64,000 nucleotides of DNA from Pseudomonas thivervalensis (GTDB taxonomy: Bacteria > Pseudomonadota > Gammaproteobacteria > Pseudomonadales > Pseudomonadaceae), in the NCBI RefSeq assembly GCF_001269655.1, contig NZ_LHVE01000009.1:434001-498000 (forward strand), written 5' to 3'. Both the position numbers and the translations under genes were made by a program. The notes beneath the pieces are model-generated. The model did not search any database and was not told the origin of the DNA. It saw nothing but the letters and a program-made list of their open reading frames with translations. Below, piece after piece: positions 1-9,675 of the stretch (position 1 is the stretch's first letter; each line of letters starts with the position of its first letter).

Positions 1-1
1 G

Positions 2-79
2 GTGATGGACAGTCATCCGCTGATGGAGACTCCCGTCCAGCCCCCGCCACGCAACAGTGTCCAGGAGAGCGCGTCTTGA
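2..79 (+). CDS. nosD: NosD C-terminal end (partial)
   Basis: An open frame enters from the left edge and ends with TGA at 77-79, coding only the last 25 residues (ending VQESAS). The tail alone carries no domain. The call rests on position: its stop overlaps the TTG start of nosF, and the order nosD-nosF-nosY-nosL is standard in nitrous oxide reductase clusters. NosD is a periplasmic beta-helix protein that works with the NosFY ABC transporter in maturing the CuZ site of NosZ. The rest of the gene is outside the window. Confidence 0.6.
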   Translation: MMDSHPLMETPVQPPPRNSVQESAS

Positions 80-993
80 ACGTCGTCGAGATCGAAGGGG
101 TCAGCCAGCGCTATGGCGATGTCGCCGTGCTGCGCGGGCTGGACTTGAACCTGGCCCAGGGCGAGGTGCTCGGGTTGTTCGGGCACAACGGTGCGGGCAA
201 GACCACCACCATGAAGTTGATCCTCGGTCTGCTGCGGGCCAGCGAGGGGGAGGTGCGTGTCTTCGGTCGCACGCCCAGCGACCCGAGTGTGCGGCAGATG
301 CTCGGTTATCTGCCCGAGAACGTCATGTTCTATCCGCAATTGAGCGGGCTGGAAACCTTGCGCCATTTTGCCCGGCTCAAAGGCGCGGCACCGGCGCAGG
401 TGGAGCGTCTGCTGGAGGAAGTGGGGCTGGCGGGCGCCGCTCAACGGCGCGTAAGGACCTATTCCAAGGGCATGCGCCAACGTCTCGGCCTGGCCCAGGC
501 GCTGCTCGGTCAACCGCGCCTGTTGTTGCTGGATGAGCCGACCGTGGGCCTGGACCCCATCGCCACCCAGGATCTCTATCAGCTGCTTGACCGCCTGCGT
601 TGGCAGGGCACCAGCATCATTCTCTGCTCGCACGTGTTGCCTGGGGTGGAAGCGCACATCAACCGCGCCGCGATTCTCACCCGCGGTCGGCTGTTGGCCC
701 TGGGCAGCCTGGCCCGGCTGCGGGAGGACGCCGGGCTGCCGACACTGATCCGTGCCTCGGGCCTGTCACGGGCCGACTGGCTTCGCCAGCATTGGCGCAG
801 CGAAGGGCACGCCACCCAAGGCTGGGGCGCGGAAGGGGTGCAGGTGTCCGCGCCGGACGGCAGCAAACTCAAATTGCTGCGCCAGCTACTGGCCCAGGAT
901 GACCCGACGGATGTCGAGATCAAGCCGCCGTCCCTGGAGGATCTGTACCGTCATTACATGGTCCGGGCCGCAGCCGAGGAGGCCAGCCTATGA
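76..993 (+). CDS. nosF: NosF, ABC transporter ATP-binding protein for NosZ maturation
   Basis: A 305-residue ABC ATPase. Walker A is GHNGAGKT (residues 36-43), a signature-like [13 protein letters not shown] lies in the middle and Walker B is [13 protein letters not shown]. With membrane partner NosY and periplasmic NosD it forms the NosDFY complex needed to assemble the copper-sulfide CuZ centre of nitrous oxide reductase. The TTG start overlaps the nosD stop, and the stop overlaps the nosY start in an ATGA at 990-993, so translation is probably coupled. The downstream NosL, with its CxxCGM motif, supports the assignment over a generic drug-export ATPase. Confidence 0.93.
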   Translation: MNVVEIEGVSQRYGDVAVLRGLDLNLAQGEVLGLFGHNGAGKTTTMKLILGLLRASEGEVRVFGRTPSDPSVRQMLGYLPENVMFYPQLSGLETLRHFARLKGAAPAQVERLLEEVGLAGAAQRRVRTYSKGMRQRLGLAQALLGQPRLLLLDEPTVGLDPIATQDLYQLLDRLRWQGTSIILCSHVLPGVEAHINRAAILTRGRLLALGSLARLREDAGLPTLIRASGLSRADWLRQHWRSEGHATQGWGAEGVQVSAPDGSKLKLLRQLLAQDDPTDVEIKPPSLEDLYRHYMVRAAAEEASL

Positions 994-1820
994 ACCCGGT
1001 CTGGAACATGGCCCGCAAGGAATTCAGCGATGGCCTGCGCAATCGCTGGTTGTTGGCGATCAGCCTGTTGTTCGCGGTGCTAGCGATCGGCATCGCCTGG
1101 CTTGGCGCGGCGGCGTCCGGTCAACTGGGGTTTACCTCGGTGCCCGCCACGGTCGCGAGCCTGTCCAGCCTGGCGACGTTCCTGATGCCGCTGATCGCCT
1201 TGCTGCTGGCCTACGACGCGATTGTTGGCGAGGACGAGAACGGCACGCTGCTGCTGTTGCTGACCTACCCGTTGGGTCGCGGCCAATTGCTGCTGGGCAA
1301 GTTTGTCGGGCACGGCTTGATCCTGGCCCTGGCCACCTTCATCGGTTTTGGTTGCGCGATGCTGGCCATTGCGCTGTTGGTGGACGATGTCGAGTTAAGC
1401 CTGCTGCTCTGGGCCTTCGGTCGCTTCATGGTGTCCAGCACGCTGCTGGGCTGGGTGTTCCTCGGGTTGGCCTATGTGCTGAGCAGCCTGTCGGCAGAGA
1501 AGTCCACCGCCGCCGGGTTGGCGCTGGGGGTGTGGTTTTTCTTCGTGCTGGTGTTCGACCTGGCCTTGCTGGCGCTGCTGGTGCTGAGCGAGGGGAGGTT
1601 CAGCCCGGAGCTGTTGCCCTGGCTGCTGCTGTTTAACCCGACCGACGTGTATCGGTTGATCAACCTGTCCGGGTTCGATGCCACCTCCAGCGGCGCCGCG
1701 GTGCTGACCCTGGGCAGCGACTTGCCGGTGTCGGGGCCGTTGCTCTGGCTGTGTCTGGGCCTGTGGATGGCAATCCCGTTGTGGCTGGCCTACCGGTTGT
1801 TCAATCGCCGGTGTCCGTGA
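990..1820 (+). CDS. nosY: NosY, ABC transporter permease
   Basis: A 276-residue very hydrophobic protein with about six membrane segments, starting [20 protein letters not shown], which is the usual opening of NosY-type ABC-2 permeases. It pairs with NosF and NosD in the inner membrane for CuZ assembly on NosZ. The start overlaps the nosF stop by four bases (ATGA). The nosL start follows 31 bases after the stop. No frameshift or missing segment is visible. Confidence 0.92.
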   Translation: MNPVWNMARKEFSDGLRNRWLLAISLLFAVLAIGIAWLGAAASGQLGFTSVPATVASLSSLATFLMPLIALLLAYDAIVGEDENGTLLLLLTYPLGRGQLLLGKFVGHGLILALATFIGFGCAMLAIALLVDDVELSLLLWAFGRFMVSSTLLGWVFLGLAYVLSSLSAEKSTAAGLALGVWFFFVLVFDLALLALLVLSEGRFSPELLPWLLLFNPTDVYRLINLSGFDATSSGAAVLTLGSDLPVSGPLLWLCLGLWMAIPLWLAYRLFNRRCP

Positions 1821-1851
1821 ATGTCTGATCTTGATCAAGGAGCATGTAACG

Positions 1852-2379
1852 ATGAATAGAATGTCTTTGAAGGCGGGCCGCCTCTTGGCCGGGTTATTGG
1901 TGTGCCTGGCGCTGGCGGCGTGCGACAAGGCCGAGCCACCGGCGGTCAGCGAGGCGGCGTTGGCGTTCCATCCCAGTGACGAGTGCCATGTGTGCGGCAT
2001 GGTCATCACTGACTTTCCCGGGCCCAAGGGCGCGGCGGTCGGGGCAGGGGGCGTGAAGAAGTTCTGTTCGCCGGCGGAAATGCTGGGTTGGTGGTTGCAG
2101 CCGGAAAACCATCGGGCCGACGTGAAGCTGTATGTCCACGACATGGGCCGCGGCCATTGGGATACGCCGGATGACGCCCACCTGATCGACGCTCGTACCG
2201 CCTACTTCGTCATCGGCAGCGGGCTCAAAGGCGCCATGGGCGTGGTACTGGCTTCGTTCTCCGATCCCCAGGCGGCACAAAAACTCGCCAGCGATACCGG
2301 TGGCCAGGTGCTGCGCCTGGAGGACATCGATCAGAAGCTGCTGGGGCAGGCGAGTGCCATGGCGCCGATGAACCACTGA
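1852..2379 (+). CDS. nosL: NosL, copper-binding lipoprotein
   Basis: A 175-residue lipoprotein. A hydrophobic N-terminus ends in the lipobox LAAC (lipidated Cys24), and the family motif CHVCGM (Cys45, Cys48, Met50) follows. NosL delivers Cu(I) to apo-NosZ. I chose the ATG at 1852 because AAGGAG (1837-1842) lies nine bases upstream; the longer frame from a TTG at 1831 would add seven residues in front of the signal peptide. It is the last nos gene here and is followed by a REPIN. Confidence 0.93.
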   Translation: MNRMSLKAGRLLAGLLVCLALAACDKAEPPAVSEAALAFHPSDECHVCGMVITDFPGPKGAAVGAGGVKKFCSPAEMLGWWLQPENHRADVKLYVHDMGRGHWDTPDDAHLIDARTAYFVIGSGLKGAMGVVLASFSDPQAAQKLASDTGGQVLRLEDIDQKLLGQASAMAPMNH

Positions 2380-2403
2380 TATTCATCACGCATCGAACTG
2401 CTT

Positions 2404-2538
2404 TTGTGGCGAGGGAGCTTGCTCCCGCTGGGCTGCGTAGCAGCCCCGGAACGGCCCGCGCGGTGTGCCAGGTTGATCCCTCCAGCCTGGATGGGGGGGC
2501 GCTTCGCACCCCAGCGGGAGCAAGCTCCCTCGCCACAA
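2404..2538. repeat. REPIN, family A (GTGGCGAGGGAGCTTGCTCC)
   Basis: Long inverted repeat: the left arm reads TTGTGGCGAGGGAGCTTGCT and the right arm is its reverse complement, each with the internal palindrome GGGAGCTTGCTCCC. It fills most of the space between nosL and the FIST gene and could fold as a large hairpin after nosL. Confidence 0.9.
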
Positions 2539-2602
2539 AGGTATTTCATGTCAGGGAGGGCCATGCGCATCACCTTCTCATCCCATGGAAGCGTCCACCC
2601 AC

Positions 2603-2617
2603 TACCCAAGTAGCATT
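2603..2617 (+). promoter_or_regulatory. TAC-N4-GTA box upstream of the FIST (nosP-like) gene
   Basis: Sequence TACCCAAGTAGCATT; the core CTAC-CCAA-GTAG is a perfect dyad. It lies 76 bases before the FIST start and matches boxes at 7969, 11934, 17124 and 24413 in base pattern and spacing. Probably a site for a LuxR-type alcohol-oxidation regulator such as AgmR/PedR1 or PedR2 (inference). Confidence 0.5.
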
Positions 2618-2678
2618 CGTCGCCCCGGCGCGGCTTCGTACACTCAGGGCTCCTATCACGCACCCGCCGGAGGCGACG

Positions 2679-3836
2679 ATGCAGCAGAGCGAAGGTGTGG
2701 TGAGCGCCATGTCCCAGGCGACCGACGTCCAGCAGGTGGCCCAGGCGCTGGCGCGGCAGTTGTTGCACCCGCACCTGGGGTTCGTGCTGTTTTTCTGTTC
2801 TGCCGAATACGACTTGCCGGCCCTGGGCCAGGCGCTGTCCCGGAGTTTCGGCGGGATTCGCCTGGTGGGCTGCACCAGCGCCGGTGAAATCACCGTCCAG
2901 GGCTACGGCCGCAACTGCGTGACGGCGGTGGGGTTCGATCATCGGCACTTTTCCATTGCCGCCGAGCTGATCGGCGAAATGGAACACTTCAGCCTGATCG
3001 ACGCCCAGCAGATGGTCGAGCGCCTGGCCAGCGGCTGTCGCAGCAACGCCTTGGCGCCGATCAAGGGCCACAGCTTCGCCCTGACCTTGCTCGATGGCCT
3101 GTCCAGCCGCGAGGAAATGGTGCTGGCAGCCTTGAGCGCCGCGCTGGGGGACATCCCGCATTTCGGCGGTTCGGCTGGCGATGACAACTACCTGACCCAC
3201 ACCCACGTCTACTTCGAAGGCCAGTTCCACAGTGGCGCAGCCGTGGTGCTGTTGATCAACACCTGGCTGGCATTCGAAGTCTTCACCACCCATCACATCC
3301 TGCCCCGGGAAGAGAAACTGGTGGTGACGGGCGCCGACAGTGCCTCGCGACGGGTCTATGAGCTCAACGCCGAACCCGCCGCCGAGGAATACGCCCGGCA
3401 CATCGGCGTGCCAGTGAGCGCCCTCGACTATCGGATCTTTGCTGCCCATCCCCTGGCGGTACGGATCAACGACCAGTACTACGTGCGGGCGATCCAGCAG
3501 GTGCACCCGGACCTGAGCCTGAGTTTCTACTGTGCGGTAGAGAACGGCATCGTCCTCACCGCGATGACCCCCGGTCCCTTGCTGCACAACCTGCAAACAC
3601 TGTTCGACGGTTTGCAGGCGCGCCTCGGCGACTTGCTGCTGACCATCGGCTGCGATTGCTTCCTCCGGCGGCTGGAGCTGGAAGATCGCGGCGGCCTGGA
3701 GCAGATCGGCCAGTTCCTGCGCGAGCAACGGGTGATGGGGTTCAACACCTATGGAGAACAGTTCAATGGCATGCACATCAACCAGACGTTCACCGGAGTT
3801 GCCATTGCCCGACATCGCGTCCCCGGCCATCGCTGA
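2679..3836 (+). CDS. nosP: FIST-domain protein, NosP-like nitric oxide sensor
   Basis: A 385-residue soluble protein with FIST N- and C-terminal sensory domains (LVGCTSAGEITVQGYG in the N-terminal half, FGGSAGDDNYL near the middle). In P. aeruginosa and relatives the FIST protein beside the NahK/ErcS' kinase is NosP, a haem protein that reports nitric oxide to the kinase. Start: ATG 2679 with GGAGG ten to six bases upstream. The frame is open back to 2406, but that part runs through the REPIN. The kinase gene overlaps its 3' end by about 32 bases. The name rests on synteny and domain; haem binding is not shown by the sequence. Confidence 0.8.
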   Translation: MQQSEGVVSAMSQATDVQQVAQALARQLLHPHLGFVLFFCSAEYDLPALGQALSRSFGGIRLVGCTSAGEITVQGYGRNCVTAVGFDHRHFSIAAELIGEMEHFSLIDAQQMVERLASGCRSNALAPIKGHSFALTLLDGLSSREEMVLAALSAALGDIPHFGGSAGDDNYLTHTHVYFEGQFHSGAAVVLLINTWLAFEVFTTHHILPREEKLVVTGADSASRRVYELNAEPAAEEYARHIGVPVSALDYRIFAAHPLAVRINDQYYVRAIQQVHPDLSLSFYCAVENGIVLTAMTPGPLLHNLQTLFDGLQARLGDLLLTIGCDCFLRRLELEDRGGLEQIGQFLREQRVMGFNTYGEQFNGMHINQTFTGVAIARHRVPGHR

Positions 3837-6408
3837 CCTACAGGCCCAGCTCGCCAGTCTGCAAAACGAAAACCGCAAGTTGCGGCGCATCAACGAGGCG
3901 CTGATCGAGCGGGTGGAATCTGGCGTGACCCGAGGCAACGACCCCTATGCGGCGTTCCAGCACTCGGTGGTGCTGGCCGAACAGGTGCGCGAGCGCACCG
4001 ACGCTCTGAACCAGGCCATGGCCGAGCTCAAGGCCGGCAATCACTTGCTGGGCGAGGCGCGGCTGCGAGCCGAAACGGCCCACCGGCACCTGATTGACGC
4101 CATCGAGAGCATCTCCGACGCGTTTGTGTTGTTCGACGAGCAGCAACGCATTGTGCTGTTCAACAGCCGCTTCAAGGCCTTCTGGGCCAACAGCCGGGTG
4201 CGCATCATCGCTGGGATGCGTCTGTCCGAAGTCAAGCGCTTGATGACCGCCAACGGCTTGTTCAGCGAAGAACCCCGCGGCCAGGCCGATGAGCACGTGT
4301 TGTATCGCTTGCAGAACGGCCGCTGGCTGCAAGTCAGCGAGCGACCGACCCAGGAAGGCGGGCGAGTGATCCTGTTTACCGACATCACCGACGTCAAGCT
4401 CAGCGAAACCGTGCGCCGCGAGCAGGCCATCGCGCAGAAATCCCACTTGTTGCAGCGGGCGGTGGACAACCTCTCCCAAGGCGTGGCGATGGTCAATGCC
4501 CAAGGCGTGCTGGAACTGTGGAACCGGCGCTTCCTCGAACTCAGCGGCCTGGCACCGGTGGCGGCCCATCGGCCCTTCAACGAAGTGATCGGCGACAGCG
4601 AACTGCAACTGCTGACCCCGGCCAGTCGCGACAGCAACGGTCGGCTGATCCATGAATGCGAGCAGCGCCTGTCCGATGGCCGCGTCCTGGAGATCCGCAC
4701 GCATCCATTGCCCACTGGCGGCTACGTCAACACCTTCACCGACATCACCGAGCGTTACCAGCACGCCGAGGCGCTGAGCGAAAGCGAGCGCTGGATCCGC
4801 CTGATCACCGACCATGTGCCGGCGCTGATCGCCTACCTCAACGCCGACCTGGTCTATGAATTCACCAACAAGGTCTACGAGCAGTGGTATTGCTGGCCCC
4901 GTGGCGTGATGCTCGGCCAAAGCCTGCGCGAAGCCCACAGCGAGCAGCATTACCAGCGCCTGGAAGCCTACGTGGCCCGGGCATTGGCGGGTGAGAGCGT
5001 GACGTTCGAATTCGCCGAGACCAACATCAACAACCAGGAGCGCTACATGCTGCGCTCCTACGTACCGAACCGGCTGGCCAATGGCGAAGTGGTGGGGATC
5101 TTCGTGCTGATCCGCGACATCACCGAGCGCCGGCGCACCGCCGAAGCGTTACATCAGGCTTACCAGAACCTGGAGCAGCGAGTCCAGGAACGCACGGCCG
5201 AACTGACCACCCTCAACGACCAATTGCTGCGCGAGATCGACGAGCGCAGTCGGGTGGAATTGCGCCTGCGCGAAGCCAAGCGCGAGGCCGAGCAAGCCAA
5301 CCTGTCGAAGACCAAATTTCTCGCCGCGGTCAGCCATGACCTGCTGCAACCGCTCAACGCCGCACGGCTGTTCACCAGTGCCTTGCTCGAACGCCGCGAG
5401 CCGGTTGCCAACACACAGTTGGTGCGCAACGTCAGCAATTCGCTGCAGGACGTGGAGAACCTGTTGGGCACCCTGGTGGACATTTCCAAGCTGGACGCCG
5501 GGGTGATCAAGGCTGATGTCGCGCCGTTCGGCCTCAGCGAGTTGCTCGACAACCTGGCCGCCGAATACGCCCAGATTGCCCGCAGCGAAGGGCTGGCGCT
5601 GCACTTTGTCGGCTGTTCGGTGCTGGTGCGCAGCGACATGCAATTGCTCGCGCGGATCCTGCGCAACCTGCTGAGCAATGCCATTCGCTACACCCCCAGC
5701 GGTCGGGTGGTGTTGGGCTGCCGGCGGCATCGCCAGCGGGTGTCGATCCAGGTCTGGGACAGCGGCATCGGCATCGCCGAGAACCGTCTGGAGGAAATCT
5801 TCCAGGAATTCAAGCGCGGCGACGTCCAGCGCCCGAACCAGGACCGTGGGTTGGGCCTGGGCCTGGCGATTGTCGAGAAAATCGCCGGGATTCTCGGGCA
5901 CCGGATCCAGGTGCGCTCCTGGCCGGGCAAGGGCTCGATGTTCGCTATCGACGTGCCGCTGAGCGCCACCGCGCCCAAGCCGTTGCCGTGCCTGGACATG
6001 AGCGAGCCGATGCTCGAAAGACTGCGGGGGGCACGGGTCTGGGTGCTGGATAACGATGCGGCGATCTGCGCCGGCATGCGCACTTTGCTGGAAGGCTGGG
6101 GTTGCCAGGTGGTGACGGCGTTGTCGGAACAGGACCTGGCCCGTCAGGTGGACAATTACCACGCCGAGGCCGACCTGCTGATCGCCGATTATCACCTGGA
6201 CCACGATCAGAACGGCGTGGACGCCGTGGCCCGAATCAACGCCCGCCGGGCTTCACCGATCCCGGCCATGATGATCACCGCCAACTACAGCAACGAACTC
6301 AAGCAACAGATCCGCGAGCGCGGGCACACTTTGATGCATAAGCCGGTGCGGCCGATGAAGCTCAAGATCGCGATGAGCCATCTGCTAGGCCAATCTCAGA
6401 GCCATTAA
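3805..6408 (+). CDS. nahK: PAS-domain hybrid sensor kinase, NahK/ErcS' type
   Basis: About 867 residues. Order: N-terminal coiled coil, several PAS domains (ISDAFVLFDEQQRIVLFNSR; NLSQGVAMVNAQGVLELWNR; a third ending in GIFVLIRDITERRR), a second coiled coil, HisKA with SHDLLQPLN (His511), HATPase with LRNLLSNAIRYTPSG and DRGLGLGLAIVEKI, and a C-terminal receiver (LIADYHLDHD, Asp795). There are no membrane spans, so it is cytoplasmic. The receiver implies a phosphorelay, in P. aeruginosa through HptB. The TTG at 3805 is preceded by GGAG at 3795-3798; the frame is open back to an ATG at 3751. It overlaps the FIST gene, as expected for a sensor-kinase pair. Confidence 0.85.
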   Translation: MPDIASPAIADLQAQLASLQNENRKLRRINEALIERVESGVTRGNDPYAAFQHSVVLAEQVRERTDALNQAMAELKAGNHLLGEARLRAETAHRHLIDAIESISDAFVLFDEQQRIVLFNSRFKAFWANSRVRIIAGMRLSEVKRLMTANGLFSEEPRGQADEHVLYRLQNGRWLQVSERPTQEGGRVILFTDITDVKLSETVRREQAIAQKSHLLQRAVDNLSQGVAMVNAQGVLELWNRRFLELSGLAPVAAHRPFNEVIGDSELQLLTPASRDSNGRLIHECEQRLSDGRVLEIRTHPLPTGGYVNTFTDITERYQHAEALSESERWIRLITDHVPALIAYLNADLVYEFTNKVYEQWYCWPRGVMLGQSLREAHSEQHYQRLEAYVARALAGESVTFEFAETNINNQERYMLRSYVPNRLANGEVVGIFVLIRDITERRRTAEALHQAYQNLEQRVQERTAELTTLNDQLLREIDERSRVELRLREAKREAEQANLSKTKFLAAVSHDLLQPLNAARLFTSALLERREPVANTQLVRNVSNSLQDVENLLGTLVDISKLDAGVIKADVAPFGLSELLDNLAAEYAQIARSEGLALHFVGCSVLVRSDMQLLARILRNLLSNAIRYTPSGRVVLGCRRHRQRVSIQVWDSGIGIAENRLEEIFQEFKRGDVQRPNQDRGLGLGLAIVEKIAGILGHRIQVRSWPGKGSMFAIDVPLSATAPKPLPCLDMSEPMLERLRGARVWVLDNDAAICAGMRTLLEGWGCQVVTALSEQDLARQVDNYHAEADLLIADYHLDHDQNGVDAVARINARRASPIPAMMITANYSNELKQQIRERGHTLMHKPVRPMKLKIAMSHLLGQSQSH

Positions 6409-6420
6409 GTCGAACGCTGT

Positions 6421-6614
6421 TGTGGCGAGGGAGCTTGCTCCCGCTGGGGCTGAGCTGTGTAGGAGGTGTGTAGGAGCTGTGTAGGAGCTGTCGAGTGAAA
6501 CGAGGCTGCGATCTTTCCCCAGACACTTGAATCTCAAGCGAAAGATCAAGATCAAAAGATCGCAGGCTTCGCCAGCTCCTACAGAGCCCAGCGGGAGCAA
6601 GCTCCCTCGCCACA
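6421..6614. repeat. REPIN family A with a family C element nested inside
   Basis: The outer arms are TGTGGCGAGGGAGCTTGCTC and its reverse complement. Between them (6457-6582) sits a second inverted repeat with GTAGGAGCTG / CAGCTCCTAC ends and GGCTGCGATC / GATCGCAGGC arms. Its left edge holds three tandem 11-bp units (GTGTAGGAGGT, GTGTAGGAGCT, GTGTAGGAGCT). It separates the convergent nahK and agmR genes. Confidence 0.88.
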
Positions 6615-6629
6615 GGAATGTGCATTCAG

Positions 6630-7295
6630 TCAACGCCGCAAATAAGCCCCGAAATCAATATCCCCGGCACTGAGGATCGCCTGCACCCGGTTGTGCACAT
6701 TGAGCTTGCGCAGGATCGCCGAGACGTGGGCCTTGACCGTGGTTTCGGCGATGTCCAGGGTGTAGGCGATCTGCTTGTTCGACTCGCCCTTGGTCATGCG
6801 TTCGAGCACCAGCAGTTGCTTGCGGGTCAAGGCCTGGAGCAGTTCCGGCGGGAACGCCGGGGTTTCGTTCAGGCGGCGGCCCATCGGGCTTTTTTGTGTG
6901 CGGATGATGTCGGGCGGCAGGTACACGTTGCCGTTGAGGATCTGCTCGATGGCGTCGGTCATCTGCGAGCGTGGCGAGGATTTGGTGATGAAACCCACCG
7001 CGCCATAGGTAATGGCTTGCAGCACCACTTGCTTGTCCTGCTCGGCGGAGACGATCACCACGGGGATGGTCGGCGCTTCGTTGCGAAGGTTGATCAGGCC
7101 ATTGAGCCCGTGCATGCCGGGCATGTTCAGGTCCAGCAGGATCAGGTCCAGGTCGTCGTGCTCGGCGGTCAACGCCAGGGCACTGTCCAGGTCGGCGGTC
7201 TCCATGACCTCGCTGCCCGGAAAACCGTCGCTGATGACGTTGTGGATGGCTTCGCGAAACAGTGGGTGATCGTCGGCTATCAGGATTTTATACAT
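6630..7295 (-). CDS. agmR: LuxR-family response regulator AgmR/ErbR/PedR1
   Basis: A 221-residue response regulator: receiver starting [20 protein letters not shown] with phospho-acceptor Asp55 ([10 protein letters not shown]), then a NarL/LuxR helix-turn-helix ([36 protein letters not shown]). This regulator is required for quinoprotein ethanol oxidation genes in Pseudomonas. I chose ATG 7295 over ATG 7301 because GAGG lies nine bases before it. A CA-rich stretch (ACGACAATAACGAGG on the coding strand, 7306-7319) covers the ribosome site and may be a Crc/Hfq target. Convergent with nahK. Confidence 0.92.
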   Translation of the reverse strand: MYKILIADDHPLFREAIHNVISDGFPGSEVMETADLDSALALTAEHDDLDLILLDLNMPGMHGLNGLINLRNEAPTIPVVIVSAEQDKQVVLQAITYGAVGFITKSSPRSQMTDAIEQILNGNVYLPPDIIRTQKSPMGRRLNETPAFPPELLQALTRKQLLVLERMTKGESNKQIAYTLDIAETTVKAHVSAILRKLNVHNRVQAILSAGDIDFGAYLRR

Positions 7296-7354
7296 GGCCA
7301 TTCACCTCGTTATTGTCGTGTGGGGCAGGGCAGTTGCACGCATTTCTTGCACGT

Positions 7355-7888
7355 TCAGGGAAAGGGTTCGGGCCGGGCCGCTTGCAGGGGCAGGTTGGCC
7401 GCCTCCCAGGCGTCCAGGCCGTCGCGGTACCAATACAATTGCTTATAGCCCATGGCCGCGGCGCGTTTTACCGCGTTCCAGCTCAACCAGCAATCCGAGC
7501 GACAATAAAAGACCAGCGGTCGATCCAGCCGCCCGCCAGTGGCCGTGCGCAGGTGATGGCTGAAGTAGTCCTGCCAGGTCGGGTCGAGATCGCCGTCACC
7601 GGTATTGGCCAGCCACAGGCTGCCGGGGAGGTTGGCGTGGGGTTCGCTGTCGATGAAACGCCCTTGGACCCACGGACGACGGTAAACATCGACCAGCAGC
7701 GGGGGCTGGGCTTGATCGAGCAGGCGCTGCAGGGTTTGGGTGTCGAGGGTCTGGGCACCGTCGACAGTGGCGGGCGTCGGGCTGCGGTATTGGGCGATGC
7801 GATAGCCCTGGGCTGAAAACAGCGCGGTCTCGGCCTGTGCGACATTCAGCGCCAGGCCCAGCAGGAGGATCGCCAGCAAACGGGGCAT
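7355..7888 (-). CDS. PQQ-associated rhodanese-like protein with Cys/Cys-Trp motif
   Basis: 177 residues with a Sec signal peptide (MPRLLAILLLGLALNVAQA), so periplasmic. The C-terminal half is rhodanese-like with CRSDCWLSWN (Cys129, Cys133, Trp134), the hallmark of the family named PQQ-dependent catabolism-associated CXXCW motif protein. The molecular role is unknown; the two cysteines suggest sulfur or redox handling of the periplasmic dehydrogenases or cytochrome. It has its own promoter region, with a TAC-N4-GTA box about 80 bases upstream, separated from the ABC genes by a REPIN. The upstream CTTTTTGTTAT (7899-7909) reads as a CA motif on the coding strand. Confidence 0.85.
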   Translation of the reverse strand: MPRLLAILLLGLALNVAQAETALFSAQGYRIAQYRSPTPATVDGAQTLDTQTLQRLLDQAQPPLLVDVYRRPWVQGRFIDSEPHANLPGSLWLANTGDGDLDPTWQDYFSHHLRTATGGRLDRPLVFYCRSDCWLSWNAVKRAAAMGYKQLYWYRDGLDAWEAANLPLQAARPEPFP

Positions 7889-7966
7889 AGGATTTATCCT
7901 TTTTGTTATGCGCCCATTACATGCCAGGGTCGAGGTCTTGTGAATGCGACCATAGACAGGAAAACC

Positions 7967-7982
7967 AGTACTAAAGTAGTAA
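7967..7982. promoter_or_regulatory. TAC-N4-GTA box upstream of the CxxxCW-protein gene
   Basis: AGTACTAAAGTAGTAA. It agrees at 14 of 16 positions with AGTACCAAGGTAGTAA at 11932-11947. Both lie at the same distance (79 and 78 bases) from the start of a leftward gene, which strongly suggests a shared regulator site. Confidence 0.6.
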
Positions 7983-8028
7983 TTTCGGTCTTAAAGACAA
8001 GCGTGATCTCGACGTCATGCACAGCCTC

Positions 8029-8118
8029 TGTGGGAGCGAGCCTGCTCGCGATAGCGGTCTACCAGTCACATTTTTGCTCGCTGAACCACCGCAATCGCGA
8101 GCAGGCTCGCTCCCACAG
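8029..8118. repeat. REPIN, family B (GTGGGAGCGAGCCTGCTCGC)
   Basis: Inverted repeat with left arm TGTGGGAGCGAGCCTGCTCG and right arm its reverse complement, enclosing about 30 bases. It sits between the 3' end of the permease gene and the promoter of the CxxxCW gene. Confidence 0.9.
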
Positions 8119-8155
8119 GGGATTCCACCCCCAGGAGGATTGGCTTGGGGGCAGT

Positions 8156-8943
8156 TCAATTGCCCTTGCGCAACGCCGCATGCTGCGGATTGAACGTCCA
8201 CACCGCCAACAGCGCGAACACCAGGGTCAAGCCCACGCACACCGCCATCGCCAGCAGGTTGAACTGCTCATACAGCGCAAAACGCACCAATTCCACGCCG
8301 TGGGTGAACGGGCTGACCGCGCAGAGCCAGTACAGCCACGGGCTGGCTTCCTGCATTTTCCACAGCGGGTACAGCGCTGACGACAGGAAGAACATCGGGA
8401 AGATCACGAAATTCATCACCCCGGCGAAGTTCTCCAGTTGCCGGATCGCATTGGACAACAACAGGCCCAGGGCGCTGAGCATCAGGGCCACTAACAGCAG
8501 GGCCGGCAAGGCCAGCAGCAGGCCCATGGCCGGCGGTTGGATGCCGTACAGCCAGGCGATGGCGAGAAAGGCATAGACCTGCAACAGCGAGATCAGCGAG
8601 GTCGCCAGCAACTTGCTCGCCAGCAGGAACGCCCGAGGCAGGGGGCTGGTGAGCAGCACGCGCATGCTGCCCATTTCCCGGTCGTAGACCATCGACAGCG
8701 AGCCCTGCATGCCGTTGAACAACAGGATCATGCAGGCCAGCCCCGGCACGATGTACACCTCGTAGGGGATGTAGGTGTCGTAGGGGGCGATGATGGCGAT
8801 GCCCAGTGCCGCGCGAAAGCCGGCGGCGAATACCAGCAGCCACAGCAGTGGCCGGACCAGGGCGCTGAGCAGCCGGGTGCGTTGCAGCACGAAGCGCAGC
8901 CATTCGCGCATGACGATGCCGCTGAAACATTGCCAATACGCGT

Positions 8944-8947
<4 letters not shown>
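8156..8947 (-). CDS. PQQ-associated (alcohol) ABC transporter permease, PedC type
   Basis: A 263-residue ABC-2 type permease with about six membrane spans, opening MNAYWQCFSGIVMREWLRFV. It is the permease of the ABC system found next to PQQ alcohol dehydrogenases (TIGR family phenyl_ABC_PedC). The substrate is unproven; phenyl-alcohol uptake, export of an intermediate and a cofactor or maturation role have all been suggested or are possible. ATG 8947 overlaps the ATPase stop in an ATGA (8944-8947). The frame is open further upstream, but only inside the ATPase gene. Confidence 0.88.

Positions 8948-9671
<724 letters not shown>

Positions 9672-9675
<4 letters not shown>

Noticed and set aside
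2331..3938. 535-residue open frame on the minus strand across the FIST gene
   Set aside because: Antisense shadow of a GC-rich gene: low-complexity His/Gln/Arg-rich protein without a domain, while the plus strand has FIST motifs and a ribosome site.
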